DNA of 35,106 nt from DASTPP01 sp035762175 (GTDB lineage: Bacteria > Myxococcota_A > Polyangia > Polyangiales > Polyangiaceae), in contig DASTPP010000143.1 of the NCBI GenBank assembly GCA_035762175.1, positions 1-35,106 on the forward strand. The letters are read 5' to 3'. The notes beneath the pieces were generated by a model that worked only from the letters and a program-made list of their open reading frames with translations, was not told where the DNA came from and did not search any database. Positions 15,488 to 22,147 of the stretch are shown here, piece after piece. How positions within the stretch are numbered: position 1 is the stretch's first letter; every line of letters starts with the position of its first letter. Position numbers and translations under genes: made by a program.

Positions 15488-18261
15488 GGGGGCGGTTCTC
15501 TCTTCGGTGCCGCGGGGGGGGCGGCCGGCCTCACGCGTCCTGCGGCACGCCCCGCGCCCAGACGCGGGCGATGGCGAGCGAGAGGCGGGTGAAGTCGACC
15601 GGCTTGGCGATGACGTCCTCGCCGCCCGCCTCGATGACCTTCTCGCGGGGGTAGAGCGCGGTGTACGCCGTGACGAAGATGATCGGCGTCGCCTCGGCCC
15701 GCACGCCGGCCGCGTACTCGGGCGCGGGCCCCCGGTGGCGGCCCTTGAGCAGGCGCGCGATCGTCACGCCGTCGAGGTCGGAGCCCGAGAGCTGGATGTC
15801 GAGCAAAATGAGGTGGAAGCCGATGCGCGAGAGCAGCCAGAACGCCTCGCGCGGCGTCGACGCGCGCATGATGTCGAAGCGCCCCTCGAGCTCGTGCTGG
15901 GCGATCTCCCAGTTGATGTCTTCGTCTTCGACGTAGAGCACCCGCGGGCGGTGGTCGAGGTCTGGCGGGGTGGGGGGGCGGCGGCGCGGCGGCTTGAAGC
16001 GTGAAAAGGCCATGGCGTAACCGGGCGACCCCTTCTTGGGCGGCGCGCCGCCGCTGCTCGCGCGCGACGTGCTCGCGGACCTTGGCGACGAGATCTTGCG
16101 CGCCCCAGGGCTTGGGCACCCAGACGCCGCCGAGCCGGCCCACCACGTCGCGGTTGTTGTGGAAGGCCGTGGTGACCAAGACGCCGATCGGGCTCGTCTC
16201 GTCGCTCTCCTTGAGCCTCCGCAAGAGCGTCAGGCCGCTCAGGTCGGGCATCACCACGTCGAGCACGATGCACTCGGGCCGCTCGGACCGCACGAACTCG
16301 AGCGCCGCCTCGGCGCGGTCGGCGAGCGTGACCTCGAAGCCCTCGCGCTCGAGCACCATGCGCGTCAGCTCGAGGTCGGCCGGGTCGTCGTCGACGACCA
16401 GCACCCGGCCCCGCCGCCCCGCCGGCTCGGAGGGCGCCGGCCGCGCGTCGCACGCCGCCCCCCGCGGCAGCACGAAGTGGAAGGCGCTGCCCTCGCCCAC
16501 CGCGCTCTCGACCCAGATGCTGCCGCCGTGCAGCTCGACCAGCTGCTTGGTGATGGCGAGCCCGAGGCCGGTGCCGTGGTGCGCGCGCGTGTGGCCGCCG
16601 TCGGCCTGGCGGAAGCTCTCGAAGATGGCCGAGAGCTTGTCGGCCGGCACCCCGACGCCGGTGTCGCGCACGACGAAGTGCAGCGACGCCGCGTCGCCCC
16701 CCGGCCCCCCCTCTTCGCGGACCTCGACCGACACCGCCCCGCCCGCGGGCGTGAACTTGATGGCGTTGCCGAGCAGGTTCAGCAAGATCTGCGCGACCTT
16801 CACCCCGTCGGCCGTCAGCGTGAGCGCCGCGGGCAGCGCCGGGTAGCTGACCGCGATGCCCTTCTCTTCGGCGAACGAGGTCATCGTCTGCTGCACCTCG
16901 CGCAGCACCTCGGCCACGCTCACCTCCGACAAGAAGAGTCGCACGCGCCCGGCGTCGATCTTCGCAAAATCGAGGATGTCGTTGACCACCTTGAGCAGGT
17001 GCCGGCTCGACTGCACCATGCGCTCGAGAAAGTGCACCGTCTTGCGCGAGTCGCCGACGTAGAAGGGCCGCCGCGTCAGCGCCATCGTCGCCCGGCACTC
17101 GGGGCACGAGTCGGTCGAGGCGACGTCGCCCTCGTCCGCCGCGCCCGCCGCGCCTGCCGCGCCCCCCGCGCTCGCCGCGCCCGCCGCGCCCGCCGCGCCC
17201 GCCGCGCCCGCCGCGCCCGCCGCGCTCGCCGCGCCCGCCGCGCTCGCCGCGCCCCCCCCGTCGCCCGCCCCGTCGCCCCCCGCCTCGGCCCCCTCGGCCG
17301 TGCGCCGGAACGCGCCCCCGCAGCCCGGGCACTCCCAGACCGCGTACGTGGGGAAGTCGCGCAGCGTCGAGAGCGGCACGTTGATGAGCGCGTTGAGCGG
17401 GGTCCGGAGCTCGTGCGACACGTTCGCCAGGAACTCGCTCTTCAGCCGGCTCGCCCCCTCGGCCCGCACCAGGGCCTCTTGCAGGGCCCCCTCGAGCGCC
17501 TTGCGGTCGGTGATGTCGGTGCACGAGCCGATGAACCCGGCGAAGCTGCCGTCGGGGTTGAAGCGGGGCGCGCCCCGGTCGAGCACCCAGCGGAACTCGC
17601 CGTCGTGCCGGCGCAGGCGGTACTCCATCTCGAAGGGGCGGCGCGCGTTGAAGGCCTCGACGTACGTGTCGACGCAGTGCTGGAAGTCGAGCGGGTGCAC
17701 CCCCTCGGCCCAGCCGACGCCCGCCTCCTGCTCGAGCGTGCGGCCGGTGAAGCTCAGCCAGGTCTGGTTGAAGAAGTTGCAGAGCGCGTCGGTGCCCGAC
17801 ATCCACAAAAGGACGGGCGACGAGTCGGCCATGCGGCGGAAGCGCGACTCGGTCTCCTTCGTGCTGTCTTCGGCGCGCCGCCGCTCGGTCACGTCGCGCG
17901 CGACGACGATGCCGCCCACCACCTCGCCCCGCTCGTCGCGCAGCGGGCTGTAGGTCGACTCGACGAAGCCCGCGCGGCCCGTCTCGGGCACCGCGTAGCG
18001 GCGGTCGCGCGACGAGACCCGCTCGCCGGCGAGGGCCCGCCGCAGGCAGTCGAGCTCGCCGCTCTCGGCCAGGAAGGGCAAGACCTCGGCCGCGGGGCGC
18101 CCCACCACCTCGTCGCCCCGCAGGCCGTAGATCTCGGCCATCGCCGCGTTCCAAAAGGTGAAGCGGAGCTCGCGGTCGAAGGCCGCCACCGCGTCGAGCG
18201 TGGCTTCGAGCAGCCGCAGCGCGAAGTCTGCCCCGCCCGGCGGCGCCGCCAGCGCGCTCAC
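15394..18261 (-). CDS. Cytoplasmic PAS-PAS hybrid histidine kinase with receiver and CxxC insertion
   Basis: Recognisable protein runs to about residue 740. PAS1 spans about 10-125 and PAS2 about 145-265 (closing with SCTDITDRKALE). The DHp phospho-acceptor His in FLANVSHELRTPLNAL is near 283. The ATPase domain has GNAIKFTP (near 495), DTGVGVP (533) and GLGLAITKQL (565). The receiver has VVDDD (620), the Asp in LDVVMPDLSG (668) and the Lys in KPWG (715). There is no transmembrane segment, so it senses inside the cell, like TodS/TmoS kinases of toluene pathways. Between the two DHp helices is an insertion of about 90 residues: CPGC (near 310), an Ala/Gly repeat, then CPEC (near 385). The GTG at 18261 overlaps the E-gene stop by four bases. 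After the receiver no in-frame stop occurs until 15394, so the natural end is unclear; the true end is probably near 16014. Confidence 0.85.
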   Translation of the reverse strand: MSALAAPPGGADFALRLLEATLDAVAAFDRELRFTFWNAAMAEIYGLRGDEVVGRPAAEVLPFLAESGELDCLRRALAGERVSSRDRRYAVPETGRAGFVESTYSPLRDERGEVVGGIVVARDVTERRRAEDSTKETESRFRRMADSSPVLLWMSGTDALCNFFNQTWLSFTGRTLEQEAGVGWAEGVHPLDFQHCVDTYVEAFNARRPFEMEYRLRRHDGEFRWVLDRGAPRFNPDGSFAGFIGSCTDITDRKALEGALQEALVRAEGASRLKSEFLANVSHELRTPLNALINVPLSTLRDFPTYAVWECPGCGGAFRRTAEGAEAGGDGAGDGGGAASAAGAASAAGAAGAAGAAGAAGAASAGGAAGAAGAADEGDVASTDSCPECRATMALTRRPFYVGDSRKTVHFLERMVQSSRHLLKVVNDILDFAKIDAGRVRLFLSEVSVAEVLREVQQTMTSFAEEKGIAVSYPALPAALTLTADGVKVAQILLNLLGNAIKFTPAGGAVSVEVREEGGPGGDAASLHFVVRDTGVGVPADKLSAIFESFRQADGGHTRAHHGTGLGLAITKQLVELHGGSIWVESAVGEGSAFHFVLPRGAACDARPAPSEPAGRRGRVLVVDDDPADLELTRMVLEREGFEVTLADRAEAALEFVRSERPECIVLDVVMPDLSGLTLLRRLKESDETSPIGVLVTTAFHNNRDVVGRLGGVWVPKPWGAQDLVAKVREHVAREQRRRAAQEGVARLRHGLFTLQAAAPPPPHPARPRPPPAGALRRRRRHQLGDRPARARGALRHHARVDAARGVLAALAHRLPPHFARHPALGLRPRRRDDRAPAQGPPPGARARVRGRRAGRGDADHLRHGVHRALPPREGHRGGRRGRHRQAGRLHPPLARHRPRLGAGRAAGRVRPAAPPAAPKREPPPCSSATSGWTSPASSTGTSATCPSARPSPSS
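15531..16013 (-). CDS. Stand-alone receiver-domain response regulator
   Basis: This is a 160-residue protein consisting of a basic/proline N-terminal tail of about 20 residues and one receiver domain. It has the acidic pair in YVEDED, the phospho-acceptor Asp in LILLDIQLSG, the switch Thr in FVTAYTA and the conserved Lys in IAKPVD. There is no DNA-binding or enzymatic output domain, so it should act by protein contact or as a phosphorelay intermediate. It lies directly downstream of the hybrid kinase, in a different frame. The upstream frame never meets a stop before this gene and stays open across all of it, so the two may be one protein split by an indel, or simply overlapping genes. The ATG at 16013 has only a distant AAGGGG, 17 bases away. 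Confidence 0.8.
   Translation of the reverse strand: MAFSRFKPPRRRPPTPPDLDHRPRVLYVEDEDINWEIAQHELEGRFDIMRASTPREAFWLLSRIGFHLILLDIQLSGSDLDGVTIARLLKGRHRGPAPEYAAGVRAEATPIIFVTAYTALYPREKVIEAGGEDVIAKPVDFTRLSLAIARVWARGVPQDA
17138..17256. repeat. 9-bp in-frame microsatellite coding Ala-Ala-Gly/Ser
   Basis: About 13 copies of a 9-bp unit (GCGCCCGCC and variants) lie inside the kinase gene and encode a run of Ala-Ala-Gly or Ala-Ala-Ser triplets. They separate the two CxxC pairs of the insertion. Because the unit is a multiple of three, gain or loss of copies keeps the frame, so length may vary between strains. Confidence 0.8.
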
Positions 18262-19253
18262 GGCCCGCCCCCCCCCGGCAGCCGCAGGCCGAGCGCCGCG
18301 ACGCCCTCGGCGCACGGGTCGGCGGCGCCCGCGAGCGCGGCGCCCCCCGGCAGCAGCGGCGCGAGCGCCCCGATCGCGCGGCGCGCCAGCGGGTGCCATT
18401 GATCGACGAAGGCCTGCATCGCCGCGCGGTTCTCGGGCCGCTCGGCGGCGGCGTGCCGCAAGAGCGAGAGCGACCACGCGCGGTGCCACCGGCAGTCTTC
18501 TTCGAGCGAGAAGAGCACCTCGGCGAAGAGCGGGTCGCCCGCCCGCCCGGCCTCGGCCGCGAGGCCCGCCGTGAAGAAGCCGTCGACCGCGGGCTTGAGT
18601 ATGAGGGTGAGCGCCACGAGCGCCTCGCCCCAGTCGTAGGCGACGAGCAGCCGCTCGATCGCCTCGCGCAGCGGCTGCCACGCCGGCTCGGACTGCCACG
18701 CCCGCCGGCCGCCCTCGCCGAAGCCGGGGTAGGTCTGCCCGAGCTGCGCCATGCGGTAGGCGAAGCGCTGCACCCGCCGCATCTCGTCGGCCGCCTGGAA
18801 CGCGCACGCGATCGTGACGCGCCCCGCGGGCGCCATCTGGCCGACGTAGGCGGCGGCCATCTGCAGCCCGTGGAAGGGGTAGCGCGCCGGGGCGAGCACC
18901 CGCTCGAGCGCCTCGCGCCAGGCCGGGTCGAGCCGCGCGTCGTAGCCCCGCTCGTCGATCGAGCGCAGCACGCCGTCGACGAACTCTTCGCGCTGCTTTT
19001 GCAGGCGCGTGTACGTCGCGTACGTCGTCTCGCGCGGGTCGCGGAAGGCCTCCCAGTCGCGGCAGGCGAGGGGCGAGCCCGCGACGCGCTCTTCGTACCA
19101 GCGCGCGAGGGGCACCCGCACCTCGAAGCCGCTACGCGTGTAGTAGTGCAGGCCCGTCGAGACGAGCTCGTAGTCGGAGGGCATTCGCCGGCCGCCGGCC
19201 AGATGCGAGTAGGTGCGCCGCGCCGGGCCCCCCGGCCTGCCCCCCGCGCTCAT
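18258..19253 (-). CDS. tmoE: Monooxygenase hydroxylase beta subunit (TmoE-like)
   Basis: This is a 331-residue protein matching TmoE (about 327) by length and by segment order: RTYSHLAGGRRMPSDYELVS at the start, LHYYTRSGFEV, PLACRDWEAFRDPRETTYATY, YPFHGLQMAAAYVGQMAP, TIACAFQAADEMRRVQRFAYR, and DWGEALVALTLILKP. The beta subunit has the same fold as alpha but no metal; it forms the hydroxylase dimer interface. The ATG at 19253 overlaps the D-gene stop (ATGA), and the gene's own TGA overlaps the kinase GTG (GTGA). D, E and kinase thus form one translationally coupled string. In known clusters E is downstream of A-D; here it is upstream and separated from A by the signalling genes. The open frame upstream of 19253 is shadow sequence. 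Confidence 0.92.
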   Translation of the reverse strand: MSAGGRPGGPARRTYSHLAGGRRMPSDYELVSTGLHYYTRSGFEVRVPLARWYEERVAGSPLACRDWEAFRDPRETTYATYTRLQKQREEFVDGVLRSIDERGYDARLDPAWREALERVLAPARYPFHGLQMAAAYVGQMAPAGRVTIACAFQAADEMRRVQRFAYRMAQLGQTYPGFGEGGRRAWQSEPAWQPLREAIERLLVAYDWGEALVALTLILKPAVDGFFTAGLAAEAGRAGDPLFAEVLFSLEEDCRWHRAWSLSLLRHAAAERPENRAAMQAFVDQWHPLARRAIGALAPLLPGGAALAGAADPCAEGVAALGLRLPGGGGP

Positions 19254-19558
19254 CGCGCCGCGGGCCCGCCGCCCGCGGGCGGCGCGTGCCAGCTCGCCTC
19301 GTCTTCGCTCAGCGCGAGCCGGCCCCGGAACGAGGGCATGATCTGCTCGAGATCGCCCGGGAGCCGGAAGGGCTGCCCCCGGTGCGCCTCGATGGCGCGC
19401 CGCGTGACCGTGCAGCGGCCCGGGACCAGCACCCGCAGGTAGCTGCCGCGATGCGTGACCTGCACGCCCTCGTTCAGCTCGCGAATTGCGGCGACGACCG
19501 CGTCGGCGGCCACGCCGGCCTGCAGGACGGGGCCGACGTGGTTGCCTGAGTCGACCAT
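19250..19558 (-). CDS. tmoD: Monooxygenase coupling/effector protein (TmoD-like)
   Basis: This is a 102-residue cofactor-less regulatory protein of the MmoB/DmpM/TmoD family (TmoD is about 103). Diagnostic features are the VGPVLQAG opening, the strand with YLRVLVPGRCTVTRRAIEAHRG, and PFRLPGDLEQIMPSFRGRLALSEDEASW, which parallels the TmoD sequence around its ASFAGQI segment. It binds the hydroxylase and tunes dioxygen activation and coupling. It is the first gene of the cluster, starting at the ATG at 19558 with a weak GAATGG upstream. It overlaps the E gene by four bases. Long non-coding DNA lies upstream, so the cluster promoter should be there. Confidence 0.9.
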   Translation of the reverse strand: MVDSGNHVGPVLQAGVAADAVVAAIRELNEGVQVTHRGSYLRVLVPGRCTVTRRAIEAHRGQPFRLPGDLEQIMPSFRGRLALSEDEASWHAPPAGGGPAAR

Positions 19559-19619
19559 ACCATTCTAGTACCGCGAAGCCGACGGGCGCCGCAAGCCTGG
19601 ATACCCTTCTACCCGCTAC

Positions 19620-19625
19620 ATTATC
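19620..19625 (-). promoter_or_regulatory. Candidate -10 element of the monooxygenase cluster
   Basis: On the minus strand GATAAT (five of six to TATAAT) lies 62 bases before the D-gene ATG, in a locally AT-richer patch. There is no good -35 at 16-18 bp. A sigma-54 site (GG-N10-GC), usual for toluene-monooxygenase regulators, was looked for and not found with correct spacing. Confidence 0.25.
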
Positions 19626-20182
19626 TGTTGCACCCTGCGGGCGGGGGGTTATGCGGGCTTCATGGACCCGAATGAAGATCGCGCCGCGCCCACGCCGGGG
19701 CGGCGGCGCGGTCTCGCCGCACGTCGGTTCGAGCCCCCGAAGGGGGGGGCTGGGGTGCGTCCCCCCCGTGACCCCGACTTCGAGAGAGGACCACGGGCGC
19801 GGGCAACCAGAGGGAGCTTCATGCGTCGAGCTCATCTCGGCAGTGCCGACAAAGGGGGCGGAGGTGGGTGAAGGCCCCGACGAAGAGCGCCCGCCGTCGC
19901 GGACGCCCTCCGAGGCCCCGCTGACCAAGAGACCGGCCCCCTCTCGCGTCGAGGTCGAGGTCGCGTCGCTCGACGGGCGCGCCCTCGTTCGCGCATTCTT
20001 CGCGGCCGAGCTGACAGAAAGCGCGGGCGCGGGCTCGACGGGGGGGGCAGAACAACGATGCGTCTTTTTTTACGCATTCTGCTGAGGTCCGACGCAAGCG
20101 GCGCGGGTTCGGGTGAACGGGCCGGGCGAGGGGGCCATTCTCCAAGAAACGAGGGGTTTGGCTCGGGTGACTTGGTAGATAA

Positions 20183-20197
20183 ACCGAAAATTTCGGT
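20183..20197. promoter_or_regulatory. 15-bp near-perfect palindrome
   Basis: ACCGAAA and TTTCGGT flank one central A, giving a perfect 7-bp dyad in an AT-rich patch. This shape is typical of a dimeric regulator's operator, but no adjacent gene start explains it. Confidence 0.4.
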
Positions 20198-20266
20198 GGC
20201 CCCCCGAGGCGCCTATACGGATGAGCCTTCGGGGTCGGGGGCAAAAAAAGTGATCTCGACCCGGCG

Positions 20267-20292
20267 AGGTGTGTATCAATAGCGCCACACCT
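20267..20292. promoter_or_regulatory. Inverted repeat AGGTGTG/CACACCT
   Basis: Perfect 7-bp arms are separated by 12 bases that include TATCAAT. This could be an operator with half-sites about two turns apart, or a hairpin in a transcript. No gene start is close by. Confidence 0.35.
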
Positions 20293-20736
20293 GACGCGAG
20301 GCGCACCACCGTGGCCGCTCGCGTCATGGCTCCCACTTCCGCGGGGCGACGGTCGCGGGCGGCCCGCCGATGAGGCGAAGCCGCGCTCGGGGCCGTACTG
20401 TGGCGGCGGGCACCTTATCTGACTATCCCGAAGTCGATACGCTGGGTCGGGCCCGGGGCGAAACCGGGCTCGTCGGCACCCCACGGGCCGCAGGGTCGCC
20501 TCCGGCCGGCGTGTGGTCCTACCGCGCCCCGGCCAGGCGATTCGACACATCGCCCCGTGCACGACGAAACGAGCGCCCCGGGGCCGACGTGCGCCCGGGG
20601 GGCGCCCCGCCCGAGCTTTCTTACCCCCACGTCCACGCCGCGCCCCGGGGCCGATTCTTTCGGGCCCACGCGGGCGCCCGACCAGGGTTTGCACGGCGGC
20701 CGCGCCCGGCCAAATCGCCGGGGTGGCGCCGCCTCG

Positions 20737-20898
20737 GGCTCGCTGACGCTCGACTACGTCGAGGTCGCCCGCTGCGGCTACGGCGACCGGAAGCACTCGA
20801 TCTACGTCGCCACCGACGAGAGCACGTACCCCAGCGCCGTCTTTCGCATGCAGCACTCGTACGTGCACGACGGCCACGGCGGCAACAGCGTCGAGTCG
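20737..20898 (+). pseudogene. Remnant of a right-handed beta-helix protein gene
   Basis: About 54 codons read as good protein (SLTLDYVEVARCGYGDRKHS, then IYVATDESTYPSAVFRMQHS, then YVHDGHGGNSVES). This is the pattern of parallel beta-helix proteins such as pectate-lyase-like surface proteins. Both sides dissolve into low-complexity shadow sequence in the same frame, with no start, signal peptide or further coils. I read it as a decayed or rearranged gene fragment. Confidence 0.5.
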
Positions 20899-21026
20899 CT
20901 CGGTCGGGGCGCCGGTCGGGCCCGCACGGCCGCCGACCGTGTGCCTTGCGCCCGCCGGCGGCGCGCGCGGCCCCGGGCTTCGTGGGGCGCCCGGGCCGGA
21001 GCCGCGCCGCGACGGGTCACAACGCC

Positions 21027-21428
21027 TCAATCGGGCGGCTGCCGAAAGTAGGCCCGCAGCAAGCGCCGGAGGGCCTCGGGGTCGAAGGGTTGGGTCAAGA
21101 AGCCGAGCGAGCGCAGAGGCAGCGCCCGCGCCTGCGCGGCGGGGTCGTCCGAGGCACTGACGAAGACGAAAGGGGTTTCGAACCCCTCGCCCGCCAGCGC
21201 CTCGTACGCGCCGAACCCGTCCAGCTCTGGCAGGGTGACGTCGCTGACGATGAGGACGACGTCCGCAAGCCAACCCGAATCGCGATAGAGCCGCATCAGC
21301 TCGACGAGCTCGCGGCCGCTGGTCGCCTCGACGACGTCGAACCCCTCGCGCTCGCAGGCCAGCGCCAAGAGCGTGCGGAGTTCAATCCGCTCTTCGGCGA
21401 CAAAGATGATGTGCCTGGGGCCGCTCAT
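21027..21428 (-). CDS. Receiver-domain protein lacking the conserved lysine
   Basis: This is a single-domain receiver of 133 residues. The phospho-acceptor Asp is in VLIVSDVTLPELDGF and the switch Ser is in FVFVSASDD. The usual acidic pair appears as Glu-Glu (FVAEERIELR), and the invariant Lys before PF is Gln (GFLTQPFDPEALRRLL). It may therefore respond weakly or not at all to phosphorylation. The ATG at 21428 is chosen because the receiver's first strand (RHIIFVAEE) follows directly; an in-frame start at 21536 would add 36 residues of non-homologous sequence. No output domain and no adjacent kinase; the nearest one is in the monooxygenase cluster. Confidence 0.8.
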   Translation of the reverse strand: MSGPRHIIFVAEERIELRTLLALACEREGFDVVEATSGRELVELMRLYRDSGWLADVVLIVSDVTLPELDGFGAYEALAGEGFETPFVFVSASDDPAAQARALPLRSLGFLTQPFDPEALRRLLRAYFRQPPD

Positions 21429-21614
21429 CGTACGGGCCCGGAAGAGCGAGGGGGTCGACCAAGTAGAACGCCTGCCGCCGTTGGTTTTATCAATGCAGAG
21501 CCAGAGGCCCGCGGCCGACTCGCGGGCGCTCACCATGCCGAACGACTTGGCAAGAACGGGGCCGAGGGGCCGGCGGCGTGAGCCCGGCGGGCACGACGAG
21601 CGGGCCGCGCGGGC

Positions 21615-21731
21615 CGCGCCTCGGGGGCCGTCGGGGCTAACCCGCGCCTCGGGGGCCGTCGGGGGTAACCCGCGCCTCGTAGGGGCTAACCCGCCCCTCG
21701 GGGGCCGTGGGGGCTACCCCGCCCCTCGGGC
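21615..21731. repeat. 28-bp tandem repeat, about 4.5 copies
   Basis: Units begin CGCGCCTCGGGG and end CTAACC. Copies lie at 21615-21642, 21643-21670, 21671-21691 (internally deleted), 21692-21719 and a partial one from 21720. It lies between the receiver gene and the frameshifted small gene, in non-coding DNA. Confidence 0.75.
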
Positions 21732-21758
21732 CTTGCCGTAGCCCGTTCGGCACGCCCG

Positions 21759-22147
21759 ATGGCTTCGGACTCCGCGATCCGCCCGGATGAGCCCCCCCGC
21801 ACGAGCGCGGAGGGCGACCCGCCCGGCGCCGCCCGGAGCGCAGAGCTCGCCGCCTCGGTCATGACCGAGGTCGAGCTGCGGCGCGCGCTGGGCGAGGGGA
21901 AGGCCCGGGCCGACGAGGCCGAGCGGTCGGCGGCCGAGCTCGCGCGGGCGCGCGCCGCCATCGCGCGGGGGGCGCCGACGACCCGCTCCGGCCGCGCCCG
22001 CGCGAGGCGCTGCTCGCCGAGGCCGACGCGCTGATGTCCGAGCCGTCGCGGCTGCGCAAGCTGGCGGGCGCGAGCCCGCCCGCGCCGCCGCCGGGGTCGA
22101 CCGCGCTGCCCCCCGGGCCCGCGCGGGGGCCGGCCATTCAATACTGA
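21759..22147 (+). pseudogene. Small hypothetical gene with a frameshift in a G run
   Basis: The frame from the ATG at 21759 reads as a charged helical protein (TEVELRRALGEGKARADEAE, then RSAAELARARAAIARG) up to a run of six G at 21967-21972. After it, the sensible reading moves to the next frame (GADDPLRPRPREALLAEADA, then LMSEPSRLRKLAGASPPAPP), ending at the TGA 22145-22147. One extra G would join them into about 129 residues. This may be a real inactivating indel or a homopolymer sequencing error. The predicted protein is an Ala/Glu/Arg-rich helix with a Pro-rich tail; no family is recognised. Its end overlaps by a few bases the stop of the convergent lipoprotein gene. An internal ATG at 21861 is an alternative start. 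Confidence 0.45.

Larger units (their letters stand above)
19626..20736. other. Gene-poor region with operator-like palindromes
   Basis: No convincing gene is seen; open frames on both strands have shadow-like composition. The region contains a hairpin with seven T in its loop near 20058-20077 (ATGCGT/ACGCAT arms), the dyads annotated at 20183-20197 and 20267-20292, and an AT-rich patch (20165-20290) unusual for this DNA. It may hold regulatory sites, a small RNA, or the decayed ends of the beta-helix gene that follows. Confidence 0.5.

Noticed and set aside
19559..19640. Sigma-54 promoter before the D gene
   Set aside because: GG and GC elements are present on the minus strand, but the spacing is 11 rather than 10 and the flanking TGGCAC/TTGCA context is poor.
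19724..19736. tRNA T-loop-like GGTTCGAGCCC
   Set aside because: The five bases on each side do not pair as a T stem, and no acceptor, D or anticodon arm can be built around it.
19819..21273. Long minus-strand open frame in the gene-poor region
   Set aside because: Composition is Arg/Pro/Gly-rich without any motif, it overlaps the receiver gene, and it is antisense to the beta-helix remnant.
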